A program made the position numbers and the translations under genes. A stretch of 64,000 nt of DNA from Geothrix sp. (GTDB lineage: Bacteria > Acidobacteriota > Holophagae > Holophagales > Holophagaceae): NCBI GenBank assembly GCA_030681515.1, contig JAUXSE010000053.1, positions 1 to 64,000 of the forward strand. Reading direction: 5' to 3'. Numbering within the stretch: the first letter of the stretch is position 1; each line of letters opens with the position of its first letter. Below are positions 25,248 through 34,444 of this stretch, one piece after another. Under the pieces are notes generated by a model, which saw only the letters and a program-made list of their open reading frames with translations, was not told the origin of the DNA and did not search any database.

Positions 25248-26642
25248 ATGCTTCGTCCGGCGATCCGCCCCCTGCTGCTGTCCCTCGCCGCCCTGGCCTG
25301 TCTGGCCGCCCCGCCCCGCACGCTGCGGGTGGACTACGGCCATACCGGGGATGCCGCCTCCGAGCGTTTCGGCGTGGATCGCGTGGTGCGGGAGCCCCTG
25401 CCCTGGCCCGGCGACCCCGCCAAGGCCGTGGACACCAGCAACCTCGGGAAGTACTGCTTCGAGGTGGCCGACAAGGCCACGGGCAAGCTGCTCTACTCCC
25501 GGGGCTTCGCCAGCATCTATGGCGAATGGGAAACCACGGACGAAGCCAAGACCCTGAGCCGCACCTTTTCCGAATCCCTGCGCTTCCCCCAGCCAGACGT
25601 TCCCGTGCGCATCCAGGTAAAGAAACGGGGCGCCCTCAACGCCTTCCAGACCCTCTGGACCCTGGATCTCGATCCCCGGGATCCCCTCATCGAGCGGCCC
25701 CCAGCCCCGGATGCCGGCGGCCTCATCGCGCTTCAGACGAGCGGCGATCCCGCGGACAAGGTGGATGTCCTCATCCTGGGCGACGGCTACACCCTCGCCG
25801 AGCGAGGCAAATTCGAGCAGCAGGCCCGCAAGGTCATGGCGTTTCTCTTCGAGCAGTCCCCCTTCAAGGAGCACCGGAAGGACTTCAACGTCTGGGCGCT
25901 CTGCCCGCCCGCCAGGGAAAGCGGCATTTCCAGGCCTTCCACGGGCGTCCATAGGCGCACGCCCCTGGGCACCACCTACGATGCCTTCGGCAGCGAGCGC
26001 TATGTGCTCACCTACGACAACCGCGCCTTCCGCGATATCGCCGCCCAGGCGCCCTACGAATTCGTGGAGATCCTGGTGAACGCCGAGACCTACGGCGGCG
26101 GCGGCATCCACAACCTGTACAGCACTGCCTCCGCGGGCAACAGCACCATCGGCTACCTCTTCGTCCACGAGTTCGGCCACCACTTCGCGGGCCTGGCCGA
26201 CGAGTACTACACCTCCGATGTGGCCTTCACCCCCAGCCCCACCCGCCCCGAGCCCTGGGAACCCAACGCCACGGCGGATCCGAAGAATCCCAAGTGGAAG
26301 CCCTTGCTCACGCCCGGCGTGCCCCTGCCCACGCCCTGGAGGAAGGACGAATTCGAGGCCCACAGCCACGCCTACCAGAAGGAGCGCAAGGCCATCCGCG
26401 CCGCCAACAAGCCCGAAGCCGAGATGGACGCCCTCTTCGCCCGGGAAAAGGTCTTCGAGACCAGGCTGCTCGGCACCGATACGCACAGCGGCCAGGTCGG
26501 CGCTTTCGAGGGCGCCAACTACGAGGCCAAGGGCTATTTCCGCAGCCAGGAGGATTGCCTCATGTTCACCCGCGACGACGCCGGCTTCTGCGCCGCCTGT
26601 CGCGCCGCCATCGAACGGGTGATCGGGCAGTACGCGAAATAG
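25248..26642 (+). CDS. Secreted M64-family metallopeptidase
   Basis: 464 residues from ATG 25248 (GAGGT site upstream; ATG 25233 is the alternative). A signal peptide RPLLLSLAALACLAAPPR leads into an N-terminal beta domain. The catalytic domain has VDVLILGDGYTLAERGKFEQ and the zinc site HEFGHHFAGLADEYY (H-E-x2-H-x2-G-x2-D). YGGGGIHNLYSTASAGNS is also typical of the IgA-type M64 group. Likely a periplasmic or extracellular protease. Confidence 0.88.
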   Translation: MLRPAIRPLLLSLAALACLAAPPRTLRVDYGHTGDAASERFGVDRVVREPLPWPGDPAKAVDTSNLGKYCFEVADKATGKLLYSRGFASIYGEWETTDEAKTLSRTFSESLRFPQPDVPVRIQVKKRGALNAFQTLWTLDLDPRDPLIERPPAPDAGGLIALQTSGDPADKVDVLILGDGYTLAERGKFEQQARKVMAFLFEQSPFKEHRKDFNVWALCPPARESGISRPSTGVHRRTPLGTTYDAFGSERYVLTYDNRAFRDIAAQAPYEFVEILVNAETYGGGGIHNLYSTASAGNSTIGYLFVHEFGHHFAGLADEYYTSDVAFTPSPTRPEPWEPNATADPKNPKWKPLLTPGVPLPTPWRKDEFEAHSHAYQKERKAIRAANKPEAEMDALFAREKVFETRLLGTDTHSGQVGAFEGANYEAKGYFRSQEDCLMFTRDDAGFCAACRAAIERVIGQYAK

Positions 26643-26699
26643 GCAACCAACCGCTCCCTTTGAGCCCGATCACCCGGATGCTTCGCCAAACGGATTGAA

Positions 26700-26770
26700 A
26701 AGCTGGAACACCGATGAACACCGATCAAGATCATTTCTTTTTCGGCGTTCATCGGTGTTCATCGGTGGCT
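26700..26770. repeat. Inverted array of 10-bp words (GAACACCGAT type)
   Basis: GAACACCGAT occurs at 26706 and 26716. The complementary word GTTCATCGGT occurs at 26747 and 26757. Both arms have a period of 10 bp, and the loop of about 21 bp is AT-rich (CATTTCTTTTTC). It lies between the convergent ends of the M64 peptidase gene and uvrB, where a bidirectional terminator would be expected. The remaining DNA up to 26871 shows nothing recognisable. Confidence 0.87.
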
Positions 26771-26871
26771 ACATTTTCGTTTTCCCTAACACCCGTGGAT
26801 ATCGAGGTTCCCTGAACGGCCACATCTGGGGCTTCGCTTGATCCAGGTGCCCACCGAATAGCTTCGGTGGC

Positions 26872-28911
26872 TCAAACCGTCGGTCCCATCGCCGAAACAC
26901 CGCTGGTATCCAGTAGCCGTTCGCGTTGGGCACGGATGAGACGATCGCGGATCCCTGCCGCATCCTCGAACTTCATCTGGGAGGCCAGTTCCTTCATGCG
27001 CTTTTCGAGCTTGGCCACTTCGCGTTCGAAGGCCTTGTCCTCCAGGTACAGCAGCGGCTCCTCGGCGGCCTGGTCTTCTTTCATGACATTGATGAACTCC
27101 CGGGCCAGGGCCTCGCCCATGACGTCGTCCAGGTTGCGCTTCACCGTTTCGGGCGTGATGCCGTGGGCGGCGTTATGGATGAGCTGCTTGTGCCGGCGGC
27201 GGTCGGTCTCGCCGATGGCCTGTTTCATGGACCCGGTCATCACGTCCGCGTAGAGGATGGCCCGGCCGTTCACGTGGCGGGCCGCCCGGCCGATGGTCTG
27301 GATGAGGCTGCGGGCATTGCGGAGGAAGCCCTCCTTGTCCGCGTCCAGGATGGCCACTAGGCTGACTTCCGGCAGATCCAGACCCTCCCGCAGCAGGTTG
27401 ATACCCACGAGCACGTCGAAGACGCCCCGGCGCAGGTTCTTGAGCAGCTCCACCCGCTGCAGGGTGTCAATCTCGCTGTGCAGGTACTCGGCCTTCACGC
27501 CCAGCTCCTGGTAGTAGGCCGTGAGCTGCTCCGCCAGCTTCTTGGTGAGCACGGTCACCAGCACCCGCTCGTCCTTGGCGACGACCTTGCGGATTTCTTC
27601 CAGCAGATCGTCCACCTGGGTGCCCACGGGGCGCACCTCGACCATGGGATCCACCAGTCCCGTGGGCCGGACCACCTGTTCCACGAAGGCGCCGCCGCAC
27701 TGCTGCAATTCGTAGTCGCCGGGGGTCGCGGACACATACACCACTTGTTTCACCCGGCTTTCGAATTCTTCGAATTTGAGAGGGCGGTTGTCGAGGGCGG
27801 ACGGGAGGCGGAATCCGTAGTCCACCAGCGTGGTCTTCCGGGAGCGGTCGCCGTTGTACATGCCGCGGAGCTGGCCCGTGGCCACGTGGCTTTCGTCCAT
27901 GAAGACGATGAAGTCCTCGGGGAAGTAGTCCAGCAGCGTGTGGGGCGGCTGGCCCGGCTGGCGGCCGTCCAGGAAGCGGCTGTAGTTCTCGATGCCGCTG
28001 CAGTGGCCCATCTCCTTCATCATCTCCACATCGTAGATGACGCGCTGGTGGAGCCGCTGCAGCTCAACGATCTTGCCCGCGGCGCGGAATTCGTTTTCCC
28101 GCTCCTCCAGCTCGACCTTGATGTCCCGGATGGCGGCCTTGAGCTTGTCCTCGGGGGTCACGTAGTGGGTCTTGGGCCAGATGGTGAGTTCGTCCAGCTT
28201 CTCGATCACCACGCCCCGGAGCGGGTCAATCTTCGACAGGCGCTCCACCTCGTCGCCCCAGAGCTCGATGCGGTAGGCCATGTCCTCGTAGGCCGGATAG
28301 ACCTCCACCACGTCCCCCCGCACGCGGAAGATGCCGGGTTCGAAGCTCAGGTGGTTGCGCTGGTACTGGATGGCCACGAGATCGCGCAGGAGCATGGCCC
28401 GGTCAATGGTCTGGCCAGGCTTGAGGGTCACCGAAAGGTTCAGGTACGAACTGGGGTCGCCCAGTCCGTAGATGCAGCTGACGGAGGCGATGACGATGGT
28501 GTCGCGGCGCTCCAGGAGGCAGCGGGTGGCGCTGAGGCGCAGCTTCTCGAGCTCCTCGTTGATCTTGGCGTCCTTGTCTATGAACAGGTCCCGCTCGGGC
28601 ACGTAGGCCTCGGGCTGGTAGTAGTCGTAGTAGCTGACGAAGTACTCGACGGCGTTCTCCGGGAAGAACAGCTTGAACTCGCTGAAGAGCTGGGCCGCCA
28701 GGGTCTTGTTGGGCGCGAAGATCAGCGCCGGGCGGCCCGCCCGGGCGATGGTGCTGGCCATGGTGTAGGTCTTGCCTGAGCCCGTCACGCCCAGCAGGGT
28801 CTGGCAGGGGTCGCCCCGCTTCAGGCCCTCCACCAGCTGCGCGATGGCCTCAGGCTGGTCCCCCGCCGGCGAGTAGGGTGCGACGAGCTTGAAGGGAATG
28901 GGTTTGGGCAT
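26872..28911 (-). CDS. uvrB: Excinuclease ABC subunit B
   Basis: Damage-verifying helicase-like subunit of nucleotide excision repair. 679 residues. Walker A in [35 protein letters not shown] (beta-hairpin with the Tyr cluster), [53 protein letters not shown] and a C-terminal UVR motif ([20 protein letters not shown]). The start [20 protein letters not shown] is standard. A single-gene unit on the minus strand. Confidence 0.98.
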   Translation of the reverse strand: MPKPIPFKLVAPYSPAGDQPEAIAQLVEGLKRGDPCQTLLGVTGSGKTYTMASTIARAGRPALIFAPNKTLAAQLFSEFKLFFPENAVEYFVSYYDYYQPEAYVPERDLFIDKDAKINEELEKLRLSATRCLLERRDTIVIASVSCIYGLGDPSSYLNLSVTLKPGQTIDRAMLLRDLVAIQYQRNHLSFEPGIFRVRGDVVEVYPAYEDMAYRIELWGDEVERLSKIDPLRGVVIEKLDELTIWPKTHYVTPEDKLKAAIRDIKVELEERENEFRAAGKIVELQRLHQRVIYDVEMMKEMGHCSGIENYSRFLDGRQPGQPPHTLLDYFPEDFIVFMDESHVATGQLRGMYNGDRSRKTTLVDYGFRLPSALDNRPLKFEEFESRVKQVVYVSATPGDYELQQCGGAFVEQVVRPTGLVDPMVEVRPVGTQVDDLLEEIRKVVAKDERVLVTVLTKKLAEQLTAYYQELGVKAEYLHSEIDTLQRVELLKNLRRGVFDVLVGINLLREGLDLPEVSLVAILDADKEGFLRNARSLIQTIGRAARHVNGRAILYADVMTGSMKQAIGETDRRRHKQLIHNAAHGITPETVKRNLDDVMGEALAREFINVMKEDQAAEEPLLYLEDKAFEREVAKLEKRMKELASQMKFEDAAGIRDRLIRAQRERLLDTSGVSAMGPTV

Positions 28912-28972
28912 GGCTGGATTGTTTCAGCCCTTCCGGAAAGGCGAAAGAGAAACGAAAGCGGTCGAGGCCGGA

Positions 28973-31672
28973 CTACCGTCGCCAGCTGATGCGGGCACGG
29001 AGGCCGGTGTCTTCGAAGCGCATGTCCACGCGGGGATCCCGAACCCCTTCCAGGAGCCCGAAATCCTTGGCCGGATCCCGCACCGGCGTGGTTGGCCGGA
29101 TGGGCCGGCCATAGTCCCGGTGCTCGAGCCAGCGCCCAGGCCGGAGCGAATCGGGGTCCAGCAGGGGCGCGACCCCAAGGATGCGGTGGCTCTCGGCCTG
29201 GGCCGCTTTCACGTCGCCAGTCATCCTCAACCAGGGGCCAAGCCAGGCCATGGCCGAGAAGGCGCTGCGGGATTCCCCCTCGACCGCCGCCTGGAAGGCC
29301 GCGGGCAGGCCCCGCTCCAGCGCCTCTGGATGCAGGCGGAGGCTGGCTGCGAAGGGCTCGCCCGGCTCAGTGCCGGCCACCAGGCTGGCGGGCAGGCTGG
29401 CGTCATTGGAGAGAATCAGCCAGCGATCCTCGACCCGGAGCGTGAAGCTCATGCTCGCCAGGCGCAGGAACCCGAGCCGCAGTTGCAGGCTGCCATCAGC
29501 CTCCGTCCTGAGGTGGGCGTCCAGTTCGCCCCCCTGCCACAGGCTCGGCGGCAGCATCCGATAGACAACGTCCCGCAGGGACTTGCGAGTCTGCTCAGGA
29601 TCCTTCAGCTCCACCGCGAACACCACCGGGCGGGTGAAGAGGCCCAGGCCCAGGGCGCCCAGGCCCATCAGACCGTTGCGCTGGTTGAAGGGATCCGTCT
29701 CCAGGATGGTGGCGGGGCTCCCATCGCCGGTGGCGATGACGGGCGCGGCATCGGGAAAAGCCGCCACCAGCACGCCGGTGCCGATCTGCCCCAGCATCTG
29801 GCCAACCCCGTCGAAGGGGCGCGGGAGGGCATCGTCTCCCAGGGGTGCCATGCGGAGCCCCAGTTCAGCCACCATGGGCTTGTGCCAGCGGGGGTGGGGC
29901 AGCGGCCCGCTCTGCGTGAGCAGGGCCTTCATGGGCAGGTAGATGCTGCTGTCCAGCAGGGGCAGCACGAAGGTTTCCAGTTCCTGCCGGCCCTCCCCCT
30001 TCGCGTCCAGCCGGAAGGCGATGGGATCGAAGTAGCGGCTCCAGTAGCGGCTGTAGGCCTCCTTGAAGGCCGCATAGGCTGCCGCCTCCCCGGCCGAGAC
30101 CTCCGTCAGCGGGACGCGGGCCAAGGGATGCAGGCGCTCCAGGCGGCCGAAGACGGCATGGCGCACCTCCCCCGCGGGCGTCAGGCTCAGCTGGCGCGGA
30201 TCCACATCCGGGGACACATAGCCCCGGGTCTTCAGATCCGCCAGAGTCACGGCTTCGCCCGGAGCGTCCAGCCGCCGCAGGAGCGCCCCGGCAGCCAGGT
30301 CCTCCATGGCCAGGCGGGCCTCGGCCTGTCGCGCCTGCAGGATGCGCTGGCGCGGTCCCACCAGCCCACGGATGAAGGCATCGGAGAGGTAGGCGAAGAC
30401 TTCCGTGTCCGCATTGGGCGCCAGCTTATCCAGTACCACGGCAAATTCATCGGAGCGCCCGAGACTGTGCTTCCCACCACTGGCATGGAGGTCCAATGCG
30501 AGCTTCAATTCGGCCTTCGAGGTGGACAGGAAAATGCGTCCACCCCTGCGCGCCGCATAGGCCTGGCCGCCGGCCGTCTTGTAGGCGTGGACACCGCCTC
30601 CGGGAATGAAGGCGCCCGCTTCAGGCCGGGCCAGGTCCGCCACCACGGTGGCCTCCGTGCCCGCCATGAAGGCCAGGTCCGGGAAGTAGAGAACGGCCTC
30701 TCGCACGGCGCCGGACTCGATGAGCTTCCGGCCACGGCCATCGCCCAGGCCCAGATCCTCGAGGGTCCGGGTCACGATGCCGGTATCCAGGCCTCCATTG
30801 CCCGAGAAGCTGGACACCCGCTGGAGGAAGGCGGCGCCAGCGCCTTCCAGCGAGGCCAGGGCTGCCTTGGGTTTGGGAAGGTAGAGCAGGGCGCGATCGG
30901 GGGGCACGCAGTCCGCCAGTGGCAACGGAGTGGCAGCCCGTGCGCCGCCCGTTCGCATGTCGGCCCAGGGATGGGGCGGCGTAGTGATGCCGGCGATGGA
31001 CGCGAGGGGAACCACCCCCGGCTCAGCGACACCCTTCCTGTCCCGCCGGGCCAGGGGGCGATCCAGCTGCAGTGTCTCGTCCACCGCGGCCCGTCCTCCG
31101 AGGAGGGCCAGCAGTGAGGGACCTCCCTGCGCTTCCCGTTGCCGAAGGTTACGAAGATTGGAGGCATCCGGGATCTCGAATCCATAGGCCGAGGCAGCCG
31201 CCCTCCGCAGGGGCATCCGCAGAGGATTCGGCTGGTCCGAGTGCAGTTCCCAATCCTGGGTGCGCCGGGTGAGCCAGTGCTGGAGAGGCTTGCCATCGCC
31301 CACGCGGGTGGGCATGGGGAATCGCATATCGGCGGCTTTCACGCCGAGGCTGTCCATCAGTTCAAGGCGGGCCTCCGGGGCATGTCCCCGCCGCAGCGCC
31401 ACCACCTGAAAGGGGGTCAGCTCCCGCTTATCCTTCGGATCCGCTGGCCCAACGGGAAACAGTTGCGGGGAGACCAGCCCGGTTTCTCCGCTGGCCAATC
31501 GCAGATACCCGCGCAGAAAGGCCCTGGGAAGGATCACCTCCCCGCTGACGACCTCCAGACCTGTCTTCGCATGCAGGTGGCGGGCAGAGGGCGTGATGCG
31601 GTCAGGAAGCTCCACCGCGAGCATCTGCACGGAAGCGGCCAGCATACAAAGACGAACGAAGTCGAACGACAT
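28973..31672 (-). CDS. Large secreted protein of unknown function
   Basis: 899 residues from the ATG at 31670-31672, preceded by GCAGGAGGC. The N-terminus (MSFDFVRLCMLAASVQMLAV) is a probable signal peptide. No enzyme motif is recognised. Recognisable stretches are LPKPKAALASLEGAGAAFLQ, VLYFPDLAFMAGTEATVVAD, LSTSKAELKLALDLHASGG and, near the C-terminus, FTLRVEDRWLILSNDASLPA. These resemble the repeated alpha/beta pattern in secreted DUF3352-like proteins, but only weakly. It lies between fabF and uvrB on the minus strand, 38 bp after fabF. Function unknown. Confidence 0.65.
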   Translation of the reverse strand: MSFDFVRLCMLAASVQMLAVELPDRITPSARHLHAKTGLEVVSGEVILPRAFLRGYLRLASGETGLVSPQLFPVGPADPKDKRELTPFQVVALRRGHAPEARLELMDSLGVKAADMRFPMPTRVGDGKPLQHWLTRRTQDWELHSDQPNPLRMPLRRAAASAYGFEIPDASNLRNLRQREAQGGPSLLALLGGRAAVDETLQLDRPLARRDRKGVAEPGVVPLASIAGITTPPHPWADMRTGGARAATPLPLADCVPPDRALLYLPKPKAALASLEGAGAAFLQRVSSFSGNGGLDTGIVTRTLEDLGLGDGRGRKLIESGAVREAVLYFPDLAFMAGTEATVVADLARPEAGAFIPGGGVHAYKTAGGQAYAARRGGRIFLSTSKAELKLALDLHASGGKHSLGRSDEFAVVLDKLAPNADTEVFAYLSDAFIRGLVGPRQRILQARQAEARLAMEDLAAGALLRRLDAPGEAVTLADLKTRGYVSPDVDPRQLSLTPAGEVRHAVFGRLERLHPLARVPLTEVSAGEAAAYAAFKEAYSRYWSRYFDPIAFRLDAKGEGRQELETFVLPLLDSSIYLPMKALLTQSGPLPHPRWHKPMVAELGLRMAPLGDDALPRPFDGVGQMLGQIGTGVLVAAFPDAAPVIATGDGSPATILETDPFNQRNGLMGLGALGLGLFTRPVVFAVELKDPEQTRKSLRDVVYRMLPPSLWQGGELDAHLRTEADGSLQLRLGFLRLASMSFTLRVEDRWLILSNDASLPASLVAGTEPGEPFAASLRLHPEALERGLPAAFQAAVEGESRSAFSAMAWLGPWLRMTGDVKAAQAESHRILGVAPLLDPDSLRPGRWLEHRDYGRPIRPTTPVRDPAKDFGLLEGVRDPRVDMRFEDTGLRARISWRR

Positions 31673-31710
31673 GGAAATGCCTCCTGCTTTTGAGTGCGCA
31701 AAACCGGGGA

Positions 31711-32964
31711 TCAGACCTTCCGCAGCACCAGGCACCCATTGGTGCCGCCGAAGCCGAAGCCGTTGTTCATGACGTATTCTGCGTCGAGGGTGCCGGCCAC
31801 ATTGGCGGTCACGTCCAGGTCGCACTCGGGATCCTGATGGTCCACGTTGATGGTGGGGGGGATCTTCCCGGTCTGGACGGCCAGGGCGGCCACGATGGTC
31901 TCCAGTCCCCCGGCCGCGCCCAGCAGGTGCCCGTGCATGGACTTGGAGCTGCTGACCTGGATCTTCCTCGCGTGCTCCCCGAAGACCCTGTGGATGGCCA
32001 GACACTCCAGCTTGTCGCCCACGGGCGTCGCGGTGCCATGCATGTTGATGTAGCCGATCTGTTCCGGGGCGATATCCGCGTCCTTCATGGCCGCCCGCAT
32101 CACCCGCTGGCCGCCCTCGCCCTCGGGCGCGGGGGCAGTGATGTGGTTGGCGTCGCCGCTCATGCCGTACCCGGCGACCTCGGCGTAGATCTTCGCGCCG
32201 CGGGCCTTCGCGAGCTCGTATTCCTCGAGGATGACGATGCCCGCGCCTTCGCCCATGACGAAGCCATCGCGGTCCAGGTCGAAGGGGCGGGAGGCCCGCT
32301 CCGGTTCGTCGTTCCGGGTGCTGAGGGCGCGCATGGCCGCGAAACCGCCCACGCCCAGCTGGTTCACCACGGAATCGCTGCCGCCGGCCATCATGCGGTC
32401 CGCGTAGCCGAAGGCGATGAGGCGGGATGCGTCGCCGATGGCGTGGGCGCCAGTGGCGCAGGCGGTGGCCACGGCGCCGTTCGGCCCCTGCAGGCCGTAC
32501 TTGATGCTGGCCTGGCCACTGGCCAGGTTGATGATGAGACTGGGGATGAAGAAGGGGCTGGTGCGCCGTGGGCCACGGTAGCCGTTGGCCTCTTCCCAGA
32601 TGGTGCTGAGGCCGCCGATGCCGCTGCCGATGTAGACGCCGAAGACCTCCCGCTCGGCCTTGGTGAGCTGCGCCAGGTCGAAGCCAGCATCCACCCAGGC
32701 CTCGTGGGCCGCGCCCAGGGCGTACTGGATGAAGAGATCCATCTTCTTCTGTTCCTTCTTGTCAATGAACAGATCCGGGTTGAAGCCCTTCACCTGGCCC
32801 GCGATCTTGCAGGTGAAGTCGGACACGTCGAACCGGTCAATGGGCCCGATGCCGCTCTTTCCCGCGAGCAGGTTGCCCCAGGTCTCGGGTACGGTGAGGC
32901 CGCAGGGATTGACGGTCCCCATGCCGGTGATGACGACGCGACGGCGCTGGACGGTCCTGGTCAT
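31711..32964 (-). CDS. fabF: 3-oxoacyl-[ACP] synthase II
   Basis: Elongating condensing enzyme of type II fatty acid synthesis. 417 residues. The active-site cysteine is in [15 protein letters not shown], and the two histidines are in [14 protein letters not shown] and [17 protein letters not shown]. The C-terminal [15 protein letters not shown] matches the family. Start [20 protein letters not shown]. Directly downstream of acpP, with a strong hairpin in the 80-bp gap. Confidence 0.97.
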   Translation of the reverse strand: MTRTVQRRRVVITGMGTVNPCGLTVPETWGNLLAGKSGIGPIDRFDVSDFTCKIAGQVKGFNPDLFIDKKEQKKMDLFIQYALGAAHEAWVDAGFDLAQLTKAEREVFGVYIGSGIGGLSTIWEEANGYRGPRRTSPFFIPSLIINLASGQASIKYGLQGPNGAVATACATGAHAIGDASRLIAFGYADRMMAGGSDSVVNQLGVGGFAAMRALSTRNDEPERASRPFDLDRDGFVMGEGAGIVILEEYELAKARGAKIYAEVAGYGMSGDANHITAPAPEGEGGQRVMRAAMKDADIAPEQIGYINMHGTATPVGDKLECLAIHRVFGEHARKIQVSSSKSMHGHLLGAAGGLETIVAALAVQTGKIPPTINVDHQDPECDLDVTANVAGTLDAEYVMNNGFGFGGTNGCLVLRKV

Positions 32965-32986
32965 GGTTCACCTCGGGTAGGATCGG

Positions 32987-33029
32987 GAAAACAAACGTGC
33001 CGCAGGGCCGTGGGGGCGCTGCGGCACGT
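32987..33029 (-). terminator. Terminator-like hairpin between acpP and fabF
   Basis: Perfect 11-bp stem: 32995-33005 (ACGTGCCGCAG) pairs with 33019-33029 (CTGCGGCACGT), with a 13-nt loop. On the minus strand it is followed by TTTGTTTTC, a U-rich tail. Since fabF lies just beyond, it may be a partial terminator that keeps acpP transcripts in excess of fabF. The last point is inference. Confidence 0.75.
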
Positions 33030-33044
33030 CACTACGCGTAAGGA

Positions 33045-33284
33045 TCAGGCCTTCGCGTGCTTCTCGATGTAAGCGATCGCGTCGCCCACCGTGCGGATCT
33101 TCTCCTGCTCACTCTCGGGGATCTCGAGGCTGAAGGCCTCTTCGATGGCCATGATGATCTCGACGGTGTCGAGGCTGTCGGCACCGAGATCGTCCACAAA
33201 GTGGCTGGTCTCGGAGATGGAATCTTCGGGCTTGGCCAGCTGCTCAGCAATGATTGCAATGACCTTCTTACGCACATCAGCCAT
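33045..33284 (-). CDS. acpP: Acyl carrier protein
   Basis: 79-residue acidic protein carrying acyl chains on a phosphopantetheine arm. The attachment serine is in DDLGADSLDTVEIIMAIEE. It starts MADVRKKVIAIIAEQLAKPE after a GGAGGAG site; the ATG is at 33282-33284, though an in-frame start 15 bp upstream exists. First gene of the acpP-fabF unit, divergent from xerD across 147 bp that must hold its promoter. Confidence 0.98.
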   Translation of the reverse strand: MADVRKKVIAIIAEQLAKPEDSISETSHFVDDLGADSLDTVEIIMAIEEAFSLEIPESEQEKIRTVGDAIAYIEKHAKA

Positions 33285-33431
33285 CGGGGGCTCCTCCAAA
33301 CGAACCTGGAAACCCTAACACATCCCCGTCCGGATCGCCAAACCCCGGGTAGGGATCCGCCGCCACCCATCCCGGCGCGGCGCGCCCGGGAACCGGCTTG
33401 CACCGCCGGGCGAGGCGTGCAGGATGGATCC

Positions 33432-34367
33432 ATGCCCCGCGCGAAGACCCACGAGGAACCCGAGCATGGATGGCCTCTGGGCTGGAGCGGAAGCCTTCGG
33501 GAATTCCGCGCCCACCTGGCCGTGGAACGCGGCCTTTCCCCCCACACGACCTCCGGCTACCTGTCGGATCTGAACCACCTGGCGGCCTGGGCCTGCGGCC
33601 AGGAGATCCCCGCCACCGACCTCACCCGCGATCACCTCACGGTCTTCCTCGTCTCCCAGCAGTCGGAGGGAAAAGCGCCCCGCAGCCTCGCGCGGATGAG
33701 CTCCAGCCTCCGCGCCTTCCTCACCTTCCTCCGCATGGAGGGCGGGGGGGGGGCGGGCCCCGAGGCCGTGGTGAAACCACCCCGCCCGCCCCGCATCCTG
33801 CCCCGCACGCTGAGCGAAGACCAGGTGGAGGCCCTGCTCCATGCCCCGGATACCGCCACGCCGCTGGGCGTGCGGGACCGCGCCTGGCTGGAACTGACCT
33901 ACGCCTCGGGTCTCCGCGTATCGGAACTCGCCGGGCTTCCGGCCCTATCGGTGTTTCTGGATGAAGGCTTCCTCAGGGTGACCGGCAAGGGGCGCAAGGA
34001 ACGCCTGATCCCGTTCGGATCGAGCGCGGAGACCTGGATCCGTGCCTGGCTCGCCCTCCGGTCCGGCTTCAAGCCCAGGGGCGGCGAGCTCTTCGTGGGC
34101 CAGCGGGGCGATGGTCTCACCCGCCAGCACCTCTGGCGCCTGCTGAAGGGCTACGCCCGCTCGGCCGGCCTTCGCCCCGAGGCCGTCAGCCCCCATGTGC
34201 TGCGCCACGCGTTCGCCACCCATCTGCTGGACCACGGCGCCGACCTCCGCGCCGTGCAGGCCATGCTCGGTCATGCCGACATCAGCACGACCCAGATCTA
34301 CACCCATGTCCACCAGTCCCGGCTCCGCGCCCTCTACGACCAGATGCATCCGCGCTCGGGTGGATGA
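33432..34367 (+). CDS. Tyrosine recombinase XerC/XerD
   Basis: 311 residues from ATG 33432. It resolves chromosome dimers at dif. An N-terminal SAM-like core-binding domain (FRAHLAVERGLSPHTTSGYL) is followed by the catalytic domain with Arg in YASGLRVSELAGL, Lys in VTGKGRKERLIP, His-x2-Arg in SPHVLRHAFATHLLD, His in MLGHADISTTQ and nucleophile Tyr in IYTHV. All are intact. A G10 run at 33744-33753 encodes a Gly stretch in the interdomain linker. XerC versus XerD is not decided from sequence; no dif site was found here. Confidence 0.93.
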   Translation: MPRAKTHEEPEHGWPLGWSGSLREFRAHLAVERGLSPHTTSGYLSDLNHLAAWACGQEIPATDLTRDHLTVFLVSQQSEGKAPRSLARMSSSLRAFLTFLRMEGGGGAGPEAVVKPPRPPRILPRTLSEDQVEALLHAPDTATPLGVRDRAWLELTYASGLRVSELAGLPALSVFLDEGFLRVTGKGRKERLIPFGSSAETWIRAWLALRSGFKPRGGELFVGQRGDGLTRQHLWRLLKGYARSAGLRPEAVSPHVLRHAFATHLLDHGADLRAVQAMLGHADISTTQIYTHVHQSRLRALYDQMHPRSGG

Positions 34368-34386
34368 AAGATTCCCGCCATCGAAT

Positions 34387-34412
34387 TTGCGCGGTGGACC
34401 ATTCCCGCGCAA
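34387..34412. promoter_or_regulatory. Inverted repeat upstream of the WYL gene
   Basis: TTGCGCGG at 34387-34394 and CCGCGCAA at 34405-34412 form a perfect 8-bp inverted repeat with a 10-nt spacer. It lies between xerD and the WYL gene, 33 bp before the latter's ATG. It could be a weak terminator for xerD or an operator for the WYL gene. There is no U-tract. Confidence 0.4.
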
Positions 34413-34444
34413 TGGGTGGATGATGGGCCAGGAGCCTCACACCC

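Noticed and set aside
22948-25557. 869-residue plus-strand ORF
   Set aside because: Antisense to the FHA-GAF protein and yhbY, crossing several gene boundaries, with no motif.
28889-31117. 742-residue plus-strand ORF antisense to the large unknown gene
   Set aside because: The minus-strand gene has a ribosome site and signal peptide; the antisense frame has Gln/His/Gly-rich composition typical of shadows in high-GC DNA.
33300-33431. dif-like site next to the xer gene
   Set aside because: No 28-bp sequence with recognisable XerC/XerD half-sites could be seen.
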